The notes below the pieces were generated by a model. The model had not been told where the DNA came from. It was given only the letters and a program-made list of their open reading frames with translations, and ran no database searches. Positions 5,966 to 13,226 of a stretch of DNA of 20,418 bases are shown piece by piece. A program made the position numbers and the translations under genes. Every line of letters begins with the position of its first letter. Position 1 is the first letter of the stretch. Source of the DNA: an uncultured Coprococcus sp. (lineage in GTDB: Bacteria; Bacillota; Clostridia; Lachnospirales; Lachnospiraceae); NCBI GenBank assembly GCA_900548215.1, contig URJI01000052.1:1-20418 (forward strand), given 5' to 3'.

Positions 5966-8900
5966 CTATTTCATGTGCATGGTAAATCCAAATTCCCACT
6001 CATCCTCGTCAAATCTGTATTTCTCATCAAGCTCGGGGCCGCAGCTGTTGGAGCCGATTCCGTTCTGGCGATAGTCTATGCACAGGACGGATTTGCCGCT
6101 CTCCGGCAGCTCGTAGTTGTGGGCTGCATTGGTCAGTTCCTCTGCGGTGTAAGGCGAGGCGTTCATTGAAAATGGCACAGTGGATGTCGCGGTTATGCTG
6201 TGGGCGGACATATCTGTTTTGATGTCGTTTTCCCTCAGACTGCCGATCTGGACATAACTGCAGTCGTAATGACTTCCGTTCTCCTGAGGCATAATATAGT
6301 CTTCATGCATATCGTCAATGGAGGCTGAGAAGGCACCGTGCCAGCTTGCGTGATGCTTGTCAACATAGCTCTCATATGGTCCTATACCGATATAACGTAC
6401 ATTTCGCATATCTTTTTTCAGGATCATTCTCACTCCAAATCTAGGCAGCATAGGGAATTCTGAGTTTTTCGTAACATGCATTCTTGATGTTATAGTTCCT
6501 TCGGCAGATACGGTCCATTCTGCGTTTATCCTCAGAATCGGCTGGACTGTCGGTGCGGAAAGGCAGGATGTATATGTAATCACAGCACATCCGTCTTTCA
6601 CAATACAGCTTGTATCATAGGTCCGCTCAGATACCATATCATAGTGCGCTCTAAACCACTCGTTCTTGATATTCCTGTCGTTGTCTGTAGGCGCACGCCA
6701 TATTGTCTTATCGCATGGAGCGGCGAGAAGTTCCTGACCATCTACTGCGATACCTGCAAAGTTTCCTGTGTTTCTGTCAAATGTATACTCAAAACCGCTT
6801 CCGCTGATGACAAATTCCGCATCAGTCTCCAAGATATGAAGAGGTGCAGAAATAGTATCCAGTGCAGTCAGATCTTGCTCTGTCAAATTTTGTGCCGTGT
6901 CCGAAGTCAGTGCTTTGTTCAGATCCTGTGAGCCGAGTTCTATCTCATCGAATCCAAGCACATCACCTTCCTTGATAAATGCACTGCCTACAGCTGCCTT
7001 ATATATCACACGGAGGAATGCTCTATGTGGAATCATATCCTTTATGCAGGCTTCATCATTGAAACGCTCAGCGATACTAGAGCAATCGGTAGCAGTTGAG
7101 CTGCCTGAATTATCAGAACCATTGATTGTGGATAGGTTCTGCATTTCCGTAATAAGTCCCAGGCTGACAGTTCCATCGCCGTGAGGTGCTACGGAAGGAA
7201 CATCAATATTCCCGGATGTAACCACATGTCCATCACAAGTGACCTCATAGCTCATAGTGAGGTAATCCCTGATGTCAGTGAAATCCAGATAATTGTGCAG
7301 CGTCAGAATTCTATTTGTCCCATCATAGTTAGCGATCCTGGCCGGACGGTGGATATTCTTGAATTCAAGAAGTCCTGTGTGTGGTCTGCGGTCCGGATAC
7401 ACCAGACCGTCCATACAGAAGTTGCCGTCGTGGATAGTCTCACCGCTGTCTCCACCGTAGGCGTACATAGCCTTGCCGTTTGCCGCTTTGCCCTTGTATA
7501 TGGCGTGGTCGCACCACTCCCACACAAATCCTCCGCAAGTGGTTTCGTGGCTGTCGAAGAACTGGAAGTAGTCCTCCAGATCTCCGGGACCGTTGCCCAT
7601 GGCATGGCAGTATTCGCACAGGATGTAAGGCTTGTCGCCATCACCATCTATGTACTCAGCCATCTCGGATATGGATGGATACATTCTGCTGTAGAGATCC
7701 AGATTGCTGTAGTCATATTTTCTCTTGCCGTCTGTATATTGTGCGCTCTCGTAGTGGGTGAGGCGGGATTTGTCATAGGACTTGACCCATGCCAGAGTCT
7801 TTTCAAATGTCACTCCGTATGCACTCTCATTTCCCATGGACCAGATCACAACGCATGGGCGGTTCTTGTCCCTGATGACGCAGCGCTTCACACGGTCAAG
7901 TATAGACTCGCAGAACTCAGGGTTGTCTGCGATCGGCTCATTCCACCTTGCTGCCTTGTTGTCCCAATTATTATCAGAATAGAACAATTCACTTGGACCA
8001 TGTGCCTCTATGTCAGCCTCGTCTATCACATAGAATCCATATTCGTCACAGAGTTCATAGAAATAAGGAGCATTTGGATAGTGGCTGGTTCTGATGGCAT
8101 TGACATTGTGCTGCTTCATGATAGACATATCCCTTACAATCTGTTCTCTGCTGATGGTAAATCCTGTCACAGGGTCGGAGTCGTGTCTGTTCACTCCGTG
8201 GAACTTGATCGGCATACCATTGATATACACGATCTTATTCTCTATGGTTATCTCCCTGATTCCTATCCTGTCAGTGATGACCTCTCCGGCGCATCTGATG
8301 ATGACGGTGTAGAGGTATGGTCTCTCTGCATTCCACAGAACAGGAGAGTCAATCGATAAAGTAATACTGCTGGAGCTGGCTGTGGTTTTAATCTCGGCTG
8401 CATTGGTATTGGCATCGCCCTGGGCGCAAATTTCACGTCTTACACAGCCTGATGAGCAGATGCGACCTTCTGCGTCCAAAATAGCAACTTCTATATTAGT
8501 ATCAGAATCAGCCTCTTTATAAACAACTGCTTCTAGTTTTGATTCACTTGTATATTCTGTAAATGCTGTGAAGTCTATGTTCACCTCCGCCTTGGTTGGA
8601 TCCTTTATATCGTCACAGCTGGTCTTTATGAAATAGTCGTATACAGCGCCCTCGGAGCGCTTCAGGATATATACATCCCTGAAAATACCGCTCATGCGGA
8701 ACTTATCCTGATCCTCAAGATAGCTTCCGTCGCACCATTTGAGGACCAGCACGCAGAGCCTGTTGGAGCCATTCCTTATGAATTCGGTTATGTCAAATTC
8801 ACTGGTTGAGTGGGACACCTGGCTGTAGCCAACATACCTGCCGTTGAGCCATACATAGAAACAGGAATCTACACCCTCAAAATTCAAGTGCGCGAGTGGT

Positions 8901-9289
8901 GCGTCTTCGTTCTGATCGTAGTCGAAGTCGGTCACATATGCTCCGCAAGGGTTGTCCTTTGGCACATAAGGCGGATCAAATGCAAATGGATACCTGACAT
9001 TGGTATACTGATGAGAGTCGTATCCGTGCATCTGCCATACCGATGGAACCGGGATGTCATCAAAGCCAGACACATCATAGCCCTCATTGTAGAATTCGTC
9101 CTGAAGCCGGTAAATGCTGTCGTAGTAGCGGAACTTCCAGGTTCCATTAAGGCTCTGAAGCCTGTCGGAATTCTCTCTGGCAGCTATAGGGCTGTCAAAT
9201 GCTGTGGATGCCGGAATGTAGTAGTTTCTGACCGGCATGGTGCCTTCATGCAAAATATGCAGATTTTCGTAGTGATGTGGAATGATCAT
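5966..9289 (-). CDS. lacZ: Beta-galactosidase, GH2 family (LacZ type)
   Basis: Hydrolyses terminal beta-galactosides such as lactose. The protein has 1107 residues, a little longer than E. coli LacZ (1024), and no signal peptide, so it is cytoplasmic. Domain order is GH2 sugar-binding jelly roll (about 45-220), immunoglobulin-like domain, TIM-barrel catalytic domain and C-terminal Bgal_small_N domain. The acid/base Glu is near residue 488 in WSMGNES and the nucleophile Glu near 559 in ILCEYCHAMGN; FHGVNRHDSDP is also typical. A Ser/Thr/Asn-rich low-complexity insert lies near residues 714-743. The start at 9289 has a perfect AGGAGGT six bases upstream; the open frame extends further to 9556 but through the promoter region. 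It is transcribed divergently from an AraC-type regulator. Confidence 0.97.
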   Translation of the reverse strand: MIIPHHYENLHILHEGTMPVRNYYIPASTAFDSPIAARENSDRLQSLNGTWKFRYYDSIYRLQDEFYNEGYDVSGFDDIPVPSVWQMHGYDSHQYTNVRYPFAFDPPYVPKDNPCGAYVTDFDYDQNEDAPLAHLNFEGVDSCFYVWLNGRYVGYSQVSHSTSEFDITEFIRNGSNRLCVLVLKWCDGSYLEDQDKFRMSGIFRDVYILKRSEGAVYDYFIKTSCDDIKDPTKAEVNIDFTAFTEYTSESKLEAVVYKEADSDTNIEVAILDAEGRICSSGCVRREICAQGDANTNAAEIKTTASSSSITLSIDSPVLWNAERPYLYTVIIRCAGEVITDRIGIREITIENKIVYINGMPIKFHGVNRHDSDPVTGFTISREQIVRDMSIMKQHNVNAIRTSHYPNAPYFYELCDEYGFYVIDEADIEAHGPSELFYSDNNWDNKAARWNEPIADNPEFCESILDRVKRCVIRDKNRPCVVIWSMGNESAYGVTFEKTLAWVKSYDKSRLTHYESAQYTDGKRKYDYSNLDLYSRMYPSISEMAEYIDGDGDKPYILCEYCHAMGNGPGDLEDYFQFFDSHETTCGGFVWEWCDHAIYKGKAANGKAMYAYGGDSGETIHDGNFCMDGLVYPDRRPHTGLLEFKNIHRPARIANYDGTNRILTLHNYLDFTDIRDYLTMSYEVTCDGHVVTSGNIDVPSVAPHGDGTVSLGLITEMQNLSTINGSDNSGSSTATDCSSIAERFNDEACIKDMIPHRAFLRVIYKAAVGSAFIKEGDVLGFDEIELGSQDLNKALTSDTAQNLTEQDLTALDTISAPLHILETDAEFVISGSGFEYTFDRNTGNFAGIAVDGQELLAAPCDKTIWRAPTDNDRNIKNEWFRAHYDMVSERTYDTSCIVKDGCAVITYTSCLSAPTVQPILRINAEWTVSAEGTITSRMHVTKNSEFPMLPRFGVRMILKKDMRNVRYIGIGPYESYVDKHHASWHGAFSASIDDMHEDYIMPQENGSHYDCSYVQIGSLRENDIKTDMSAHSITATSTVPFSMNASPYTAEELTNAAHNYELPESGKSVLCIDYRQNGIGSNSCGPELDEKYRFDEDEWEFGFTMHMK

Positions 9290-9352
9290 ATCAATACCTC
9301 CTGTGCTTAAAATAATATATAAAACGTTGTATATTCGTCGATTGATGGTTAT

Positions 9353-9382
9353 ATTATAAGATATACAGGAGTGCGTAGTCCA
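9353..9382 (-). promoter_or_regulatory. lacZ promoter
   Basis: Read on the minus strand, a perfect -10 TATAAT (9358-9353) is preceded after 18 bp by TGGACT (9382-9377), a 4/6 match to the -35 consensus. A perfect -10 with a weak -35 overlapped by an activator site is the usual design of AraC-activated promoters. The start point would be near 9346, leaving a leader of about 57 nt. Confidence 0.7.
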
Positions 9383-9410
9383 TGCACATAATAAGACAAA
9401 ACATGCACAT
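9381..9410. promoter_or_regulatory. Likely AraC-type activator site: 21-bp-spaced direct repeat
   Basis: CATGCACAT occurs at 9381-9389 and again at 9402-9410, exactly 21 bp apart (two helical turns), in the same orientation. The proximal copy overlaps the lacZ -35 by two bases. AraC-family activators typically bind two direct half-sites 21 bp apart with the proximal site touching the -35, as at araI1-I2. The divergent AraC-type gene at 9549 is the natural binder. A related GGGCACAT at 9514-9521 lies near that gene's ribosome site. Confidence 0.7.
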
Positions 9411-9425
9411 TCTGGTTTTATAAGG

Positions 9426-9453
9426 AGGATACGCCGCACCCGGCAGGTATCCT
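9426..9453. repeat. Two-tier hairpin in the lacZ-regulator intergenic region
   Basis: AGGATAC (9426-9432) pairs with GTATCCT (9447-9453), and inside it GCCG (9433-9436) pairs with CGGC (9441-9444) with a CACC tetraloop and a two-base bulge. The general plan resembles the palindrome at 3499-3536, and both begin with an ATAAGG-like edge. It lies upstream of the activator site, between the divergent genes. It could be a REP-like insertion, or part of the AraC-type gene's leader if that transcript starts further upstream; no confident promoter for that gene was found. Confidence 0.45.
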
Positions 9454-9548
9454 TGCAGGGTGAAGTCTCTGAACAATAGAAATAAATAGTGTAAAAATAG
9501 TGAAAATCACATGGGCACATAAAACAGTGCAGAAAGGATATATCATAT

Positions 9549-10415
9549 ATGTACACAAACTCAGCTTACCTTCACAACTCACTGCTTGACATAGTCGACA
9601 AGAGCAGGCCGGTCATAGTAACAAGCTGCGGGACATATAAGCTGTATACGCAGAAGGAATTTACAACCTACAGACCTAAAGGACGTAAGGATTACCAGCT
9701 TATATACGTGGCGGCGGGCAAAGCGCATTTTGAGATAGATGGTGATGAAGAGATATTATGTCCAGGCAATGTGGTGCTGTATAGACCAGGGGAGAGACAA
9801 AAATATGTGTATTATGGAGATGAACATACAGAGGTGTTCTGGGTTCACTTCACAGGAGGTGCAGTGAAGCAGACTATTAAGAGCTATGGCATAGATGTGG
9901 ATGTACATATCATAAAAAGCGGCGATAGCCCCGAGTACCGGACTCTGTTTCAGCAGATGATAAATGAACTCCAACTGTGCAGGGAGGATTATGAGGAGAT
10001 GCTTGAGCACATATTCAGGCAGATACTTATCACAGTACACAGACACAGCAGTCAGGCTGCAGGCGGAGCCACATCTGGTATGGCTCATGAGATGGATAAT
10101 GCCGCCACGTATTTTGCCGATCACTATAATGAGCAGATTAATATAGAAGAATATGCAGGTACGCTTGGGATGAGTGTGAGCTGGTTCATACGGAATTTCA
10201 GACAGCACATCGGGACAACACCGGCTCAATATATCATGGCGAAGCGTATTATGAGTGCTCAGATGCTGATTGAGAGTTCGGACTACAATATGACAGAGAT
10301 AGCAAGGATAGTTGGGTATGACAATCCGCTGTATTTCAGCAGGGTATTCAGTAAAGAGAAAGGCATATCTCCCACAGAATACAGAAAGGCGCTGCGCATG
10401 AATAGAAAACCATAG
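9549..10415 (+). CDS. AraC-family regulator, probable activator of lacZ
   Basis: A 288-residue regulator with an N-terminal cupin-like effector domain (about 30-110; the PGNVVLYRPGERQKY segment is typical of the AraC ligand-binding fold). The C-terminal DNA-binding domain has two helix-turn-helix units: INIEEYAGTLGMSVSWFIRNF, and a second from about residue 248 (MTEIARIVGYDNPLYFSRVF), ending in the signature GISPTEYRK. The start ATG at 9549 has AAAGGA nine bases upstream. It is divergent from lacZ with a 259-bp gap that holds a 21-bp-spaced direct repeat at the lacZ -35. By position it most likely senses lactose, galactose or a related galactoside; the ligand is inferred only from context. 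Confidence 0.93.
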   Translation: MYTNSAYLHNSLLDIVDKSRPVIVTSCGTYKLYTQKEFTTYRPKGRKDYQLIYVAAGKAHFEIDGDEEILCPGNVVLYRPGERQKYVYYGDEHTEVFWVHFTGGAVKQTIKSYGIDVDVHIIKSGDSPEYRTLFQQMINELQLCREDYEEMLEHIFRQILITVHRHSSQAAGGATSGMAHEMDNAATYFADHYNEQINIEEYAGTLGMSVSWFIRNFRQHIGTTPAQYIMAKRIMSAQMLIESSDYNMTEIARIVGYDNPLYFSRVFSKEKGISPTEYRKALRMNRKP

Positions 10416-10598
10416 AAGAAGTCATAGAAGAAAACATAGCAGTAACAGATGAAAAACATATTCTATCCAAGCAGCTAACATAAAATAATTAGAAAAAATT
10501 ATCAATTAGAGTATATAATATAGAAGTAACTGGCTGGTGTTCAATAGTATTGTGCATGATTGATTAGTAGTATAAAGATGATTGGAGGAAATATATTT

Positions 10599-11222
10599 AT
10601 GAAGGTTTTAATGCTAAATGGAAGTGCAAAGCCACAGGGCAATACATACCGCGCACTCTACGAGGTAGGTGAGCAGCTTAAGAAAGAAGGAATAGACTAT
10701 GAGATATTCCAGATGGGCGGCGAACCGGTCAGAGACTGCATAGGCTGTGGCCAGTGCGGTGCAAAGGACTGTTGTATATTTGATGATGACAAGGTGAATG
10801 AATTTGTGGAGAAGGCAAAAGAGGCTGACGGATTCGTGTTTGGATCGCCCGTATACTATGCTCATCCAAGTGGAAGAATATTATCATTCCTTGACAGGGC
10901 TTTTTATAGTGGTAAGAAGGCGTTTGAGTATAAGCCGGGCGCATCAGTGGCAGTTGCAAGACGTGGCGGTACATCGGCAACTTTTGATGTACTGAACAAA
11001 TACTTTGGCATATCGCAGATGCCTGTTGCAGGCTCTACATACTGGAATCTTGTACACGGACGCGTACCTGGAGAGGCCGAGCAGGATGCAGAGGGTATGC
11101 AGACCATGAGGAATCTTGCAAGGAATCTTGCATGGATGCTCAAATGCTTTGAAGCCGGCAAGGCAGCAGGTGTTACGCTACCTGACACAGAGCGCGGAAA
11201 CCAGACGAATTTCATAAGATAA
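10599..11222 (+). CDS. Flavodoxin-like / NADPH-dependent FMN reductase family protein with Cys cluster
   Basis: A 207-residue flavodoxin-fold protein of the NADPH-dependent FMN reductase / iron-sulfur flavoprotein group. The FMN phosphate loop is NGSAKPQGNT (7-16), and FGSPVYY (81-87) is the second FMN contact. Cysteines 47, 50, 53 and 58 give C-x2-C-x2-C-x4-C, matching the compact motif that holds a 4Fe-4S cluster in iron-sulfur flavoproteins; Cys59 is adjacent. Many related flavodoxin-family proteins of gut clostridia have similar cysteines, so cluster binding is likely but not certain. GGAGG lies ten bases before the ATG at 10599; an alternative start at 10560 has no site. A TATAAT lies at 10514-10519 without a clear -35. 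Its role next to galactoside genes is not evident. Confidence 0.88.
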   Translation: MKVLMLNGSAKPQGNTYRALYEVGEQLKKEGIDYEIFQMGGEPVRDCIGCGQCGAKDCCIFDDDKVNEFVEKAKEADGFVFGSPVYYAHPSGRILSFLDRAFYSGKKAFEYKPGASVAVARRGGTSATFDVLNKYFGISQMPVAGSTYWNLVHGRVPGEAEQDAEGMQTMRNLARNLAWMLKCFEAGKAAGVTLPDTERGNQTNFIR

Positions 11223-11371
11223 TAAAAGCTGTCGAAGCATAAAGACGATAAATTCCATATCTGTACTGTTTGCAAAACGATAGTGAAAACGACCGAGTTT
11301 CGATGCAAGGTGGAGACCGCACCATTTTGTGGGAAATAGATAGTATATCTGGGATGAAAAAAGAGAAACAA

Positions 11372-11403
11372 GGGGTCAGACTCCAAGAGAGGGGGTCAGA
11401 CCC
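11372..11403 (+). repeat. GGGGTCAGAC direct repeat forming an imperfect hairpin
   Basis: GGGGTCAGAC occurs at 11372-11381 and 11392-11401, 20 bp apart. The segment also folds: GGGTC (11373-11377) with GACCC (11399-11403), an A-A mismatch, then GACTCC with GGGGTC (one G-T), around a short purine loop. The second copy contains the palindrome GGGTC-A-GACCC. Similar GGGTCAGACCC palindromes recur in many bacterial genomes as REP-type repeats; the kinship here is recalled, not searched. Confidence 0.5.
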
Positions 11404-11413
11404 TTTGACAGGG

Positions 11414-11446
11414 AAAGGACGCCGTACGGCGTCCTTTCTATTTTAT
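11414..11446 (+). terminator. Rho-independent terminator after the flavoprotein gene
   Basis: AAAGGACGCCGT and ACGGCGTCCTTT are perfect 12-base reverse complements (11414-11437), giving at least a ten-pair stem closed by GTAC, followed by the T-rich CTATTTTA. This is a strong terminator on the plus strand, about 190 nt beyond the flavoprotein stop. The second AraC-type gene converges and ends at 11443 inside the T-rich tail, so the stem may also shape its 3' end; the minus-strand side lacks a clean U-run. Confidence 0.82.
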
Positions 11447-12333
11447 AGTTCATCGTCCGTCTCAATGTAATCCGGCCGGTTATTGTTCATGGTTTCCTGG
11501 CTTGAGAGCGTTCTCTGGCGTTTCTCCTGCCGGTAGGCATTAGGCGACATGCCGGTGGTCTTGCGGAAGATCTTGTGGAAAGCCTCGGCGGACTGGTAGC
11601 CGCATGAAAATGCAATACTTTCTATAGAAAGCTCAGATATGGTAAGCATATGCTGGGCTTTTGTTATGCGGAAATTCTGCAGGTATTTCACAGGACTCAT
11701 CCCGGTGTACTGCTTGAACAGGTCGGAGAAATAGCTTCTGTTGATTCCAACGTAGTCAGACAGCTCCGCCACCTTCATTGGCATACTGTAGTGGTTCTGG
11801 ATATATGATATGGCATGGTTCACATATGCGTTTCCGGATGGAGTCTCCAGCTTGTCTTTCTGTGCATTTGCGATGACAGACAGAGCGAGGTAGAGCATGC
11901 CCATGAGCCTGAAGTGGTCTGCGTGATCCGAGGTGTTGTGAGCAAGCATATCAAATACGTACTTTTTCAGTTTGTCGCCATCCTTGCAGGTGAATATAGG
12001 CTGGTTCTGTGTCAGTCCGATACTGCTCAGTGTGTCGTGGGCGCATCTGCCTGAGAACCCAAACCATACATAGCGCCATGGATGGTGCTCGTCCGATATA
12101 TATGTGGCTGGAGTGTCGGGTTCGATGAGGAAACCCTGCCCTTTTTTCAAATGATAGTGGGCGCCCTTCACATAGAAGTCGCCCTCCCCCTCAAGAACAA
12201 AATGTATAAGGTAGAATGTCTTGACCGCCGGACCTGCCTTGTGGAGAGGCTCGGTTATTGAGTGACCGAACACGTTCAGGTAGAGGTCTGTGTCATTTTC
12301 CTGGGGAAATTCCATTACGATCTTATTTTCCAT
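11443..12333 (-). CDS. AraC-family regulator (second)
   Basis: A 296-residue AraC/XylS-type regulator of the sugar-regulator subgroup. The N-terminal cupin domain includes YLIHFVLEGEGDFYVKG and the histidine-rich HHPWRYVWFGFSG, typical of MsmR-like sugar sensors. The C-terminal double helix-turn-helix includes VAELSDYVGINRSYFSDLFK and ELSIESIAFSCGYQSAEAFH, ending KTTGMSPNAYRQ. The start at 12333 has GGAG seven bases upstream, right beside a perfect 16-bp inverted repeat (12347-12387). It is co-directional with and 46 nt downstream of the Uma2-family gene, so the two could share a transcript. It faces away from galK; a role in gal or other sugar control is inferred from family and neighbourhood only. 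Confidence 0.92.
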   Translation of the reverse strand: MENKIVMEFPQENDTDLYLNVFGHSITEPLHKAGPAVKTFYLIHFVLEGEGDFYVKGAHYHLKKGQGFLIEPDTPATYISDEHHPWRYVWFGFSGRCAHDTLSSIGLTQNQPIFTCKDGDKLKKYVFDMLAHNTSDHADHFRLMGMLYLALSVIANAQKDKLETPSGNAYVNHAISYIQNHYSMPMKVAELSDYVGINRSYFSDLFKQYTGMSPVKYLQNFRITKAQHMLTISELSIESIAFSCGYQSAEAFHKIFRKTTGMSPNAYRQEKRQRTLSSQETMNNNRPDYIETDDEL

Positions 12334-12346
12334 TTTACAAACTCCG

Positions 12347-12387
12347 CAGATTAATTTCTGAATGTATTGATTTCAGAAATTAATCTG
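12347..12387. promoter_or_regulatory. Perfect 16-bp inverted repeat between Uma2 and AraC genes
   Basis: CAGATTAATTTCTGAA (12347-12362) and TTCAGAAATTAATCTG (12372-12387) are exact reverse complements around a 9-nt centre. On the minus strand the repeat overlaps the last codons of the Uma2-family gene and ends directly before the GGAG of the AraC-type gene. No U-run follows, so a plain terminator is unlikely. It could be an operator, or an mRNA hairpin that separates the two genes or controls access to the ribosome site. Confidence 0.7.
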
Positions 12388-12943
12388 ATAATCTTGATGA
12401 GATTTCGGAAAAATCTATATACAGATCTTCATATATATTAACTTTGATTATAGAGTCAAATGAGTATTGTATATTTAAAAGATTTTTCTCGAAATAATTA
12501 ACAGTGACTGTTTTTCGCCTAGGGTCTACAATCCAGTATTCTTTGACCCCGGCATTCTGATAATAATATAATTTCCGTATATAATCATCAGCAGGATTTC
12601 CTGGTGAAACGATCTCTATAATAAAATCTGGTGCGCCGTTGCATCTTTTGCCATCCAGCTTATCCTTATCGCAGACAACCATAATATCGGGCTGAACAAT
12701 AGTGAGTGGATCGTTTGACAGAATAACATCAAAAGGTGCATGGAAAATCTTGCAGCTTCCTTTTTTGCTACGGATATAATTGTTTATTGATGTTGATAAT
12801 TCCATGAATATGGTTTGATGGTCTTCTGACGGACTTGCCATATTGTATATAATGCCATCAAATACTTCTATTTGGGAATCCTCTGGAAGATTTTCGTACT
12901 GTTCTAAATTTATAAGATCTGAACGTTTCTGTAATGCAGGCAT
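12380..12943 (-). CDS. Uma2-family (DUF820) putative PD-(D/E)xK endonuclease
   Basis: A 187-residue protein of the Uma2/DUF820 family, which has a restriction-endonuclease-like fold; its biological role is not established. Visible family motifs are EVFDGIIYNM (26-35), QPDIMVV (84-90), and PDFIIEIVSPG (105-115) with Lys124 and YYYQNAGVKEYWIVDP (126-141), giving the D...E-x-V...K catalytic pattern. The start at 12943 (MPALQ) has AAAGGA nine bases upstream; upstream ATGs at 12961 and 12988 lack a ribosome site. The family is abundant in cyanobacteria and patchy in Firmicutes, often near mobile regions, and no mobility gene is adjacent here. Codon use is more A/T-rich than in the gal genes. It is transcribed divergently from galK. 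Confidence 0.9.
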   Translation of the reverse strand: MPALQKRSDLINLEQYENLPEDSQIEVFDGIIYNMASPSEDHQTIFMELSTSINNYIRSKKGSCKIFHAPFDVILSNDPLTIVQPDIMVVCDKDKLDGKRCNGAPDFIIEIVSPGNPADDYIRKLYYYQNAGVKEYWIVDPRRKTVTVNYFEKNLLNIQYSFDSIIKVNIYEDLYIDFSEISSRLSD

Positions 12944-13226
12944 CTGAACACATCCTTTCATTATAATATATAAGAGTATAACATACATTCAACCGGATTA
13001 TCCATACAATAATATGTTCCGTCAGAAAAAACAATCTAACAAATGGACATATATTTGCAACGCTATGCCATGTTCAAAATCTGTATATTGTTATAGAATT
13101 ATATTCACAAAGCAAGAAGCGCAACAGCGTAGCGCAGAAAAAGCGCGCAATATGGACAACAAAAGAACGGACATTAAGGAAAATAACGAAAAATTATAAA
13201 AACGGAGAAAGGTGGAGTTACAGAAA
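12944..13226. other. Divergent intergenic region between Uma2 gene and galK
   Basis: These 283 bases contain no gene. On the minus strand TTGAAT (12992-12987) followed 16-18 bp later by TATATA/TATATT is a possible Uma2 promoter. The galK side has no clear -35/-10 pair; a TATAAA lies just before the ribosome site. AGCGC-like blocks recur at 13118-13147, and GGACA(A/T) occurs near 13045, 13155 and 13170. No GalR-like or cre-like palindrome was recognised. Confidence 0.35.

Noticed and set aside
7181..8359. 392-codon open frame on the plus strand
   Set aside because: It lies wholly opposite lacZ, shows no recognisable domain, and lacZ codon structure explains it.
9290..9556. N-terminal extension of lacZ by up to 89 residues
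   Set aside because: The extension runs through the promoter and operator region; a perfect ribosome site supports the start at 9289.
10531..10542. TGGCTGGTGTTC identical to the right arm of the galK-galT element
   Set aside because: No matching left arm or hairpin a is nearby, so a 12-base match alone cannot be called a copy; it could be a relic or chance.
11270..11470. 66-codon ORF after the flavoprotein gene
   Set aside because: It spans the GGGGTCAGAC hairpin and the terminator and runs into the convergent AraC gene; no ribosome site or family.
12944..13226. CcpA cre or GalR operator upstream of galK
   Set aside because: No sequence close to the cre consensus or a GalR-type palindrome was found by eye on either strand.
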